DNA from: Treponema sp.
GTDB taxonomy: Bacteria; Spirochaetota; Spirochaetia; Treponematales; Treponemataceae
Length of the DNA stretch: 64,000 bases
Direction of reading: 5' to 3'
Assembly: GCA_016288205.1 (NCBI GenBank)
Contig: JAEEYO010000025.1
Location: forward strand, 124,001-188,000
Shown here: positions 57,233 to 64,000 of the stretch, one piece after another
Layout of the letters: the number at the start of each line of letters is the position of its first letter
Numbering within the stretch: position 1 is the stretch's first letter
Notes under the pieces: generated by a model
The model's database searches: none
What the model was told of the DNA's origin: nothing
Seen by the model: only the letters and a program-made list of their open reading frames with translations
Program-made: the position numbers and the translations under genes

Positions 57233-57808
57233 ATGAGAATTAAACATGGATTTTTAAAAGAACTTTTTATGCTCACGCTGATTGCCCTGTGCACAGCCAA
57301 TGTTTTTTCACAGGATATGGCCGTTGAAAGCACAATCATGCACAAATATAAAAGGGACCAGCAGGGATTGTATGAATGGAACGGAAGCTTTGTCTATGAC
57401 CAGGGAACCATGCTCTCACCAAAGGAGCATCGCGAGCTAAAATCGTTTCTTCAAAATCTGTACGACACAACAGGCATACAATTTGCAGTGATGACGGTTT
57501 ACATCTTGGACGGGAAACCGAATGTGCATGAATATGCGGAACAGCATTTCAAAAAATGGAAGATGGATCAAAACGGAGACAAGAATGTAATCCTTGTGGT
57601 CGCATCCAATGCCATCTCGGAAGTTGAAGTCATCACGAGCGACGGAGCAAAAGACATTCTCACAAAAAAACTGTGCAATAAGATTTTTTCCAAAGTTTAT
57701 GACAATGCTTTTATCGACAAGCACCGAGGCGAAGGAATAACCAACACGGTTAAAAACATGGTGGGAATTCTTACTAATGATGATTCCCTTGTCACGATAA
57801 AAAAATAA
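57233..57808 (+). CDS. Small exported TPM-domain protein
   Basis: A 191-residue protein with a signal peptide (residues ~1-27, cleavage near VFSQD) and one TPM domain (~45-180; SFVYDQGTMLSPKEHRELKSF and KWKMDQNGDKNVILVVAS). Unlike its neighbour it has no C-terminal membrane segment or Ser-rich tail, so it is probably soluble in the periplasm. Clearly related to the first domain of the upstream gene, consistent with duplication. Confidence 0.88.
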   Translation: MRIKHGFLKELFMLTLIALCTANVFSQDMAVESTIMHKYKRDQQGLYEWNGSFVYDQGTMLSPKEHRELKSFLQNLYDTTGIQFAVMTVYILDGKPNVHEYAEQHFKKWKMDQNGDKNVILVVASNAISEVEVITSDGAKDILTKKLCNKIFSKVYDNAFIDKHRGEGITNTVKNMVGILTNDDSLVTIKK

Positions 57809-57839
57809 ATGGAAACTCTGAACCTCAATCGATAAAAAA

Positions 57840-60344
57840 TCAGGCGAGGAAATTTTTTATTGCGTTGAGAATATCGCTCAGGGGATTGTACATCCTTCGT
57901 GTCATAGGAACGCTGGTCGTAAAAATTTTTCCGTAGGCTTTTTCCACAATGCGGCGGTCAAGAACAACAATTGCACCCTTGTCGTCACCCCGGCGAATCA
58001 AGCGACCGAATCCCTGCCGGAATTTTATGACTGCCTGCGGAACACTCAGCTCCATAAATGACGAGCGGCCTTTTTTTTCAAGGGACTCGCTTCTTGCCTG
58101 AAACACGGGATCATTCGGAACTGCAAAAGGAAGCTTCACGATGATTACCTGACTCAGGCTGTCCCCCGGCACATCAACTCCTTCCCAAAAACTGTCGGTC
58201 GCAAAAAGCACGCTTTCCCTGTCATCCTTAAATTTCTCAAGCAAGCGGAAACGGTCGTCATCACCCTGCTTGTACACGTCGATCCCTGCCTGTATGAGCT
58301 GATTGTATGACGCGCTGTACGCATGACGGAGAGAATCGTAGCTTGTAAAGAGAACAAGTGTACGTCCACCAGATGCAAGAATCAGGCGAGGGACGACATC
58401 CTCAACGTAGGACTGGAACGCGGGATTGTCGGGAAACGGTGCGTCGGACGGCACTGCGAAAATTGCATTTGTTTTGTACGGAAAAGGAGAGTCAAAAACT
58501 TCGGATTTGAGTCTGGACTCCTCAACGAAAGCAAGACCTGTGCGGTGCATCCAATAATCGAAGGAGGTTCCTGTCCTTAATGTCGCGCTGGTACACACAA
58601 CGGAACTCATCGGCTCAAAGACTCCCATGTTCATAAGAGGTGCAATATCAAGAGGTGTCTGCGTGAACTGGATGTACGTTAAAAAATCCTCGCCCGCTTT
58701 TTTCGGTGGGATCCTTGTTTTTTGCATCCAGAAAACGGTGTCCTCTTTTTCTTCCCACTCCACAAAATCCTTGCAGAGATGGAGCATATCATCAAGACGG
58801 CGCAAAACGGTTTTGGCCTCGAACACACAGGGAGCATCCTTGTCATCATCCGCAATGCCCTCAAGCACTTCCCTTGCAAGACTCGTGAACTTTCCGATTG
58901 ACGCTCGAAGATTGTCCATGCCCTTTAACACAGCACGGAACCTTGGGTGTGTCGCGGATGTGAGGCGCGATGTAAAATCATTTTCCATTGCATCGGACGC
59001 AAGCTCTTCAAGTGCCGCCATGTTTTCCTTTATTTCCGTCACAGCCTCAGTTGAAGTCTCATAAAAATCATCCACGGATGAAAGAGCCGCAGCCTGAACT
59101 AAAAATCCAGCGATGGAGCCCCGGTGATTGCGGTACATCAAATTGATTTGCTTGAGCAGCTTGAAGCGGTTGATTGTCTCGCTGAAAAAAGATGTCGCGC
59201 TGTCCTCAATTCCGTGTGCCTCGTCAAAGACAATCCTTTTGTAGGGAGGGAGAACCGCTGTGTCCTCATACCCCGCTCCATTCATGCGGCTTTCAATGTC
59301 GGCAAAAAGCAAGTGATGATTCACCACAATCAGATTCGCATCGGCGGCTTCCTTTCGGACTTTCATAACAAAACATCTGTCGTGATACGGACAACGCGAG
59401 CCCATGCATCCGTCGCTTTCGGAGTTTACCCTTGTCCACACGGCATCCGGGGGCATAAAACTCAGGTCGGATCGGCTTCCGTTTTCCGTAGTCTTTGACC
59501 AAGCGTCAATGCTCTCAAGAACCGCGGGATCCTCCGTGAACATATCGATTTCGGAAAGAGCGTCGTTCATGCGTCGGAGGCAGAGATAGTTTTGTCTTCC
59601 TTTCAAGAGGATTGCCTTGATTTTTTTTCCGACGATTTTTTGTGCGGCAGGAATATCCTTTTCAACAAGCTGCTGCTGCAAGTTGATTGTACCGGTTGAG
59701 ATTACCACACGCTCTTTGTTTTTTACCGCCCATAATATGGAAGGAATCAGATAGGCATAACTTTTTCCGACTCCGGTTCCGGCCTCAAACGCGGCAATCT
59801 TTCCACCGTTAAACGCGGACGCAACATTTCTTACGAGCGAGATTTGTGAGGGTCGCTCCTCATACGCGGGATTTTTTTTCGCAAGGGGACCGGTGGATGA
59901 AAGGTAAAACGCTGTGTCATCCTCATCAAGCACTTCAAGGATTTTTGGACGCACAGGCTCCACAATCACGTAGACATCGGAAACCTCATTGTTCACGATG
60001 TACGAGCCGACACCCATTTCCATGTAGCTGGACGCAACTTCCATATCCGCGTCGGATGGCTGGAGATTACCGGACGGATGATTATGAATCACCACATGAC
60101 CGGCACCCTCGGAGATTTCACCATCGGGATTTTCAGAGGTTTGATTTTCATCAATCACATCACGGTTCATGGCACCATTTACAAGCACCATGCCGGAATT
60201 TCCACGCGCACCGACTTTCACGCTGATTACGCGGCCGTCTGCGTTTATGGTTCCAAGCCAACAGACTTCGTTACCGGAAGCCTCCTGGACATCCCTCCGC
60301 ATTGCCGTGATGATTGACTGTGTAAACCTCTGATGAATGTCCAT
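57840..60344 (-). CDS. JAB/RadC-like domain fused to DinG-family helicase
   Basis: An 834-residue protein. Residues ~25-130 form a RadC/JAB domain with VIHNHPSGNLQPSDAD (His87, His89, Asp100), a zinc-protease-like motif. From ~170 it is an XPD/DinG helicase: Walker A EAGTGVGKSYAY (~187-195), Fe-S cysteines near LCLRR and MGSRCPYHDRC, DEAH box VFDEAHGI, and motif VI QGFGRLIRRGDDKG. Expected to unwind damaged or stalled DNA structures. The start and site are good. Stops 32 bases from the plus-strand TPM gene. Confidence 0.92.
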   Translation of the reverse strand: MDIHQRFTQSIITAMRRDVQEASGNEVCWLGTINADGRVISVKVGARGNSGMVLVNGAMNRDVIDENQTSENPDGEISEGAGHVVIHNHPSGNLQPSDADMEVASSYMEMGVGSYIVNNEVSDVYVIVEPVRPKILEVLDEDDTAFYLSSTGPLAKKNPAYEERPSQISLVRNVASAFNGGKIAAFEAGTGVGKSYAYLIPSILWAVKNKERVVISTGTINLQQQLVEKDIPAAQKIVGKKIKAILLKGRQNYLCLRRMNDALSEIDMFTEDPAVLESIDAWSKTTENGSRSDLSFMPPDAVWTRVNSESDGCMGSRCPYHDRCFVMKVRKEAADANLIVVNHHLLFADIESRMNGAGYEDTAVLPPYKRIVFDEAHGIEDSATSFFSETINRFKLLKQINLMYRNHRGSIAGFLVQAAALSSVDDFYETSTEAVTEIKENMAALEELASDAMENDFTSRLTSATHPRFRAVLKGMDNLRASIGKFTSLAREVLEGIADDDKDAPCVFEAKTVLRRLDDMLHLCKDFVEWEEKEDTVFWMQKTRIPPKKAGEDFLTYIQFTQTPLDIAPLMNMGVFEPMSSVVCTSATLRTGTSFDYWMHRTGLAFVEESRLKSEVFDSPFPYKTNAIFAVPSDAPFPDNPAFQSYVEDVVPRLILASGGRTLVLFTSYDSLRHAYSASYNQLIQAGIDVYKQGDDDRFRLLEKFKDDRESVLFATDSFWEGVDVPGDSLSQVIIVKLPFAVPNDPVFQARSESLEKKGRSSFMELSVPQAVIKFRQGFGRLIRRGDDKGAIVVLDRRIVEKAYGKIFTTSVPMTRRMYNPLSDILNAIKNFLA

Positions 60345-60380
60345 CGAATCAATTCCCGCTCAATACAATCTGCTCAGAAA

Positions 60381-61826
60381 CTATAGCTTTCGGCTTTGGG
60401 CGCAGAATTTTTCAAGGGTCTCAATCTGGACTTGCGTACATTCGGGAGAAGGTCCACCTGTGGTCTTTCGTCCTTCCATGCATGCCCTGGGTGTGATGAG
60501 CGAATAAATGTCATCGCAGATTAAATCAGACGCTTCCTTGAGCTTTTCTATCGGCAGATCCTCAATGCGGGAAAGCCCGGAGTCAATGGCCATGCGAACA
60601 CATTTTGCTGCGACACCATGAGCGGTTCTGAAAGGCATTCCCTTCCGCACAAGATATTCGGCCACATCGGTTGCGTTTGCAAATCCACCCTCGCAGCTTT
60701 TTTCCAGATTCTGAACGTTCCATCTTGCCGAAGAAATCATCGCGGTAAAAACCGTCAGATTGTTTTGGACTGTGTCGAGGGCATCAAACAAAGGTGCCTT
60801 GTCCTCCTGCATGTCTCTGTCGTAAGCAAGCGGAAGTCCCTTTACCATTGTGAGCAAATTAATCAGGTCGCCGTAAACTTTTCCGGTGCGTCCGCGAATC
60901 AGCTCTGCAAAATCAGGATTTTTTTTCTGCGGCATGATGGAGCTTCCGGTTGACCATCTTTCGCTCAAATCAATGAAGGAAAATTCGGTGGTGGACCAAA
61001 GCACGATTTCCTCACACATGCGGCTCAAGTGTGACTGGAGGATTGCAAAGTCCGACGTGAACTCAAGACAATAATCGCGGTCGCTTGATGAGTCAAGGGA
61101 GTTTTCGGTGACTCCAGAAAACCCAAGCTCGCGGGCAACCATGGCACGGTCAAGGGGCAATGTGCTTCCCTGCAATGCTCCACTACCGAGCGGTGAAAAA
61201 TCAACGCGCTTCAAACTGTCCTCAATGCGGGACCAGTCGCGGCGGAGCATAAATGACCAGGCGAGCAAATGCTGGGCAAGGGTTCCGGGCTGTGCGTGCT
61301 GCATGTGAGTGTATCCGGTAAGGAGAGTCTCTTTGTGCTGCGACGCAATTTTCACGAGGGTTTCAATCAATGTGATTATGCTGTCCTGCACGGTCGGAAT
61401 TACACGGCGGAGATAGAGCCTTTCGTCCAATGCAATCTGGTCGTTGCGGCTTCTTCCCGTGTGGAGTTTTTTACCAGCCTCCCCGATTCTGTCGGTCAAG
61501 GTCGCCTCAACAAAGGAATGAATGTCCTCGGCGGAATAGTCGATGGGAAGTTTTCCGTCGCTCAAATCTTTTTCAATGGATTCAAGTCCCTGCACGATTG
61601 AACGAGACTCTTCCTTGCTGATGATTCCCTGCTCACCGAGCATCTTTGCGTGTGCGATGGAACCGTGGATGTCATCAAATGCCATGCGCTCGTCAACATA
61701 AATCGAGGTTTCAAATTCTACGGCAGCCGCATCGGGTCCCTCAGCAAATCTTCCGCTCCAGAGTGCCTTGTGGTTGTCGCCGGTAATCGCGCTATGTCCT
61801 TCCGCCGCATTATTTTTCTGAGACAT
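60381..61826 (-). CDS. argH: Argininosuccinate lyase
   Basis: About 481 residues from the ATG at 61826, spaced well from AAGGAG; two upstream in-frame ATGs lie within the malQ end. The fumarase-superfamily signature GSSIMPQKKNPDFAEL is intact, with TGRSRNDQIALDERL, SPLGSGALQGST and HMQHAQPGTLAQHLL. Last step of arginine synthesis: argininosuccinate to arginine and fumarate in the cytoplasm. No other arg genes here; malQ is upstream on the same strand. Confidence 0.95.
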   Translation of the reverse strand: MSQKNNAAEGHSAITGDNHKALWSGRFAEGPDAAAVEFETSIYVDERMAFDDIHGSIAHAKMLGEQGIISKEESRSIVQGLESIEKDLSDGKLPIDYSAEDIHSFVEATLTDRIGEAGKKLHTGRSRNDQIALDERLYLRRVIPTVQDSIITLIETLVKIASQHKETLLTGYTHMQHAQPGTLAQHLLAWSFMLRRDWSRIEDSLKRVDFSPLGSGALQGSTLPLDRAMVARELGFSGVTENSLDSSSDRDYCLEFTSDFAILQSHLSRMCEEIVLWSTTEFSFIDLSERWSTGSSIMPQKKNPDFAELIRGRTGKVYGDLINLLTMVKGLPLAYDRDMQEDKAPLFDALDTVQNNLTVFTAMISSARWNVQNLEKSCEGGFANATDVAEYLVRKGMPFRTAHGVAAKCVRMAIDSGLSRIEDLPIEKLKEASDLICDDIYSLITPRACMEGRKTTGGPSPECTQVQIETLEKFCAQSRKL

Positions 61827-61836
61827 TGCTTTCTCC

Positions 61837-63405
61837 TTAGTCTTCATTTCTTCTGTAAATCTTTGAGTACCATGCAAGTTCCGAAGCCCCGCGTGAGTCC
61901 ATCATGTCATCGCCCATGCGCCAGCTCCAGTTTGAGCCTGTGGTTGAGGGTGTGTTCATCCTGCCCTCCGCCCCCACGCTGTAAACGTCCTGCAATGGCA
62001 CGATGCATGTGTCGGCGACTGATGAGAATGCGGATCGGATCATCGTGTGCGCAATGGTCATGTCGTCAACACCGTCGTAGAGATTGTAATAAGCGCAGAG
62101 ATTTTTCTTCACTCCGTCGCCCGAAGACTTGAGCCATCCCATGGTCGTGTCGTTGTCGTGAGTTCCGGTGTAGACCACGCAATTTGTGTTAGAGAAATTG
62201 TGCGGCAGATAGGCGTTTCTTGAGCTTTCAACCGACCACTCATCCCCGCTGAACGCAAACTGCAAAATCTTCATGCCGGGGAATCCAACAGCGTCGCGAA
62301 GTTTTTCCACCGTGGGAGTGAGAATGCCCAAATCCTCCGCAATAATCGGAAGCGTGCCAAGCTCAGCCTTGATTGCCTTGAACAATGCGGTACCCGGTCC
62401 CTTGCACCATTTGCCGCCGATTGCATTTTCCGCACCAAAGGGAACCTGCCAGAATTCATCGAAGCCACGGAAATGGTCAATTCTCACGATGTCCACAAGA
62501 CGGAGCATGTTCTTGATTCTGTCAATCCACCAGCGGTAGGAAGTCTTTTTCATCGCGTTCCAGTCGTAAAGAGGATTTCCCCAAAGCTGGCCGGTCTCGC
62601 TGAAATAATCCGGGGGAACACCAGCGCAGGATTTCTGCTTGAGAGTCTTCGTGTTGAAAAGGAAGAGCTCCTGATTTGACCAGAGATCGGCGGAATCAGC
62701 TGCGACAAAAATCGGGATGTCACCGATGATTTTAATATTCTTTGAGTTGGCATAATCCTTGAGTGCCTTCCACTGAACCGAGAAGAAAAACTGGATTACC
62801 TTTATCTGCTCAATGTCGGACGCATTTTCGGAGTTCCATTTTGCGACGGCGGCACTGTCACAGGAAGCGAGGTCCTTTGGCCAGAAACGGTTCCACATGC
62901 TCTTCGCGCCCTCGACTTTTTCTTCCTGAGCTTTTTTGTCGTAAAACTTTTTGATGCTCATAAAGGAAGCGAAACTGTCCAGCCAGTTTGACTGCTCGCT
63001 TTTGAATGTCTCGTAAGATTTTTTGTCGGAGTCAGAAGCGTGTGAAAGGAAATACTCTGCGGCGGAATAAAGCACGGGAGTCTTCCACCAGACCACGGAA
63101 CCAAAATCAACGGGCCCCTCGCTCTTGATGTAATCCGGGGGAACAATTGAGCTCCTTTCTGCCCAGCCGCGCTCCACCAAATCATCCAAATCAATCAGCA
63201 GGGGATTTCCGGCAAAGGTTGAAAAACTCGCATAGGGACTGTCGCCATAACCGGTGGGTCCCAAGGGAAGAACCTGCCAGAGAGTCTGTTTTCCCTCATG
63301 CAGCCAGTCCACAAATTTAAACGCGCTCTTTCCCAGCGTCCCGATTCCAGGAGTTCCCGGAAGTGATGTTATGTGCAAAAGCACACCGCTCTGTCTTTTT
63401 CCCAT
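61837..63405 (-). CDS. malQ: 4-alpha-glucanotransferase (amylomaltase)
   Basis: A 522-residue GH77 enzyme: RQSGVLLHITSLPGTPGIG at the start, WQVLPLGPTGYGDSPYA, the catalytic region VRIDHFRGFDEFW, IAEDLGILT and YTGTHDNDTTMGW. It moves glucan chains between maltodextrins in the cytoplasm. AAGGAG site and a putative promoter lie before it; argH follows. Confidence 0.95.
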   Translation of the reverse strand: MGKRQSGVLLHITSLPGTPGIGTLGKSAFKFVDWLHEGKQTLWQVLPLGPTGYGDSPYASFSTFAGNPLLIDLDDLVERGWAERSSIVPPDYIKSEGPVDFGSVVWWKTPVLYSAAEYFLSHASDSDKKSYETFKSEQSNWLDSFASFMSIKKFYDKKAQEEKVEGAKSMWNRFWPKDLASCDSAAVAKWNSENASDIEQIKVIQFFFSVQWKALKDYANSKNIKIIGDIPIFVAADSADLWSNQELFLFNTKTLKQKSCAGVPPDYFSETGQLWGNPLYDWNAMKKTSYRWWIDRIKNMLRLVDIVRIDHFRGFDEFWQVPFGAENAIGGKWCKGPGTALFKAIKAELGTLPIIAEDLGILTPTVEKLRDAVGFPGMKILQFAFSGDEWSVESSRNAYLPHNFSNTNCVVYTGTHDNDTTMGWLKSSGDGVKKNLCAYYNLYDGVDDMTIAHTMIRSAFSSVADTCIVPLQDVYSVGAEGRMNTPSTTGSNWSWRMGDDMMDSRGASELAWYSKIYRRNED

Positions 63406-63426
63406 AATAATTCTCCTTGCGTAAAT

Positions 63427-63455
63427 ATTTTACAATATTTATGAGAATCAAGCAA
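63427..63455 (-). promoter_or_regulatory. Putative promoter of malQ-argH
   Basis: On the minus strand TTGCTT, 17 bases, TAAAAT, about 20 bases before the malQ ATG. Weak -35 (three of six), good -10. Confidence 0.4.
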
Positions 63456-63465
63456 TACACTAGAG

Positions 63466-63494
63466 TTGACAAGTGGAAAATTTGGGGTTATTCT
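63466..63494 (+). promoter_or_regulatory. Putative promoter of the GH10 xylanase gene
   Basis: TTGACA, 17 bases, TATTCT, 27 bases before the ATG at 63522. Perfect -35, four of six at -10. Back to back with the malQ promoter. Confidence 0.55.
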
Positions 63495-63521
63495 GATTGT
63501 ATATATTTTGAGGAGGGTTTT

Positions 63522-64000
63522 ATGGCAGATGTGGAATGCAGGATGTCCAACGCAAAACTGAGGGTCTATGGGAAAGACGGGAAGCCGCTCGGTGGTGCGA
63601 AGGTCACGGTAAATCAGATTGGACACGAGTTTCTTTTTGGATGCGGTGCATTCGAGTCGATTCCATACACAAGCGGATTTATTCCAAAGGAACTGAATCT
63701 TTCCGACGACCAAAAAGAGGAATTCCGCAAAAAACAGGAAGACAGGATGCAGAAATGGCTCGGTCTTTTTAACTACGGCACGCTTCCGTTCTACTGGGGT
63801 GGATTTGAGCCCGAGGAAGGAAAGCCCAACACCGAGGTTCTGAAAAAAGCCGCCGAATTCCTTAAGTCAAAGGACGTGGCCATAAAGGGACATCCGCTCT
63901 GCTGGCACACTGGATGCGTACCCTGGCTCATGAACTACGACAATGCGACAATCCTCAAAAAGCAGCTTGAAAGAATCCACCGTGAGGTTTCCGGCTTCAA
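63522..64000 (+). CDS. GH10 endo-beta-1,4-xylanase, N-terminal part
   Basis: The first 159 codons of an open frame that runs off the window; ATG at 63522 after AGGAGG. The segment contains FLFGCGAFESIPYTSG, LPFYWGGFEPEEGKPN and the GH10 strand KGHPLCWHTGCVPWL. No signal peptide, so it is probably cytoplasmic and acts on imported xylo-oligosaccharides. The start also carries a short beta-sandwich-like N-terminal piece (LRVYGKDGKPLGGAKVTV). Catalytic Glu residues lie beyond the window. Confidence 0.85.
   Translation, partial: MADVECRMSNAKLRVYGKDGKPLGGAKVTVNQIGHEFLFGCGAFESIPYTSGFIPKELNLSDDQKEEFRKKQEDRMQKWLGLFNYGTLPFYWGGFEPEEGKPNTEVLKKAAEFLKSKDVAIKGHPLCWHTGCVPWLMNYDNATILKKQLERIHREVSGF

Overview
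The window looks like the chromosome of a saccharolytic, probably gut- or rumen-type spirochaete of the genus Treponema. This is inferred from gene content: a periplasmic-flagella cluster in treponemal order (flgN-like, flgK, flgL, fliW, csrA), many exported proteins with loose spirochaetal lipoboxes, TPR and coiled-coil exported proteins, a cytoplasmic GH10 xylanase and a malQ. The species cannot be named from sequence alone.

Layout. 0-5 kb: the 3' end of tsaB, then a minus-strand flagellar hook-junction operon ending in fliW-csrA, behind a near-consensus sigma-28 promoter. 5-11.3 kb: a minus-strand run starting at rpe and continuing into a 930-residue exported coiled-coil protein with exact internal repeats, a lipoprotein and a membrane TPR protein. 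11.4-21.3 kb: mostly small exported or accessory proteins (metalloprotease-like, C39-like, phosphatidyltransferase, GNAT), ending in an AT-rich stretch with an intact vapBC-type module, a deleted second module, a RelB/DinJ remnant and a short dispersed repeat. 21.7-22.2 kb: a four-tRNA operon (His, Arg, Lys, Leu). 22.5-31.5 kb: one plus-strand operon encoding a heterodisulfide-reductase-like HdrBCA, an NADH-oxidising FlxDCBA module and a soluble two-subunit fumarate reductase without membrane anchor. This is the most interesting system in the window. 31.6-34.3 kb: a membrane SpoIIE-type phosphatase whose consensus promoter sits next to 17 tandem heptamers, followed by an ATPase remnant and hairpin-rich DNA. 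34.4-40.3 kb: an AT-rich, defence-like island (PLD-nuclease/helicase, NUDIX, orphan, broken Fic, DUF1294, and a 2H-phosphoesterase/Vsr fusion). 40.4-46.8 kb: a seven-gene minus-strand operon (ABC transporter, membrane serine hydrolase, two-component system, two exported proteins). 46.9-55 kb: a dense run of small modifying enzymes, several of them fused (barstar-GNAT, GNAT-HAD, GNAT-GNAT). 55-57.8 kb: LemA plus two TPM-domain proteins. 57.8-64 kb: a JAB-DinG helicase fusion, argH and malQ on minus, and the start of a GH10 xylanase on plus.

How the main system may work (inference). FlxA carries FAD/NAD and [2Fe-2S] sites, FlxBCD relay electrons, HdrA has a flavin plus terminal ferredoxin-type clusters, and HdrB carries both CCG motifs. 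The adjacent FrdA retains the fumarate reductase active-site residues. A quinone-independent, electron-bifurcating fumarate reduction (NADH to ferredoxin plus fumarate) would suit a succinate-forming anaerobe without a respiratory chain.

All calls come from reading the sequence; no database search was run. Promoters are motif matches, and starts were chosen by Shine-Dalgarno spacing and family N-termini.
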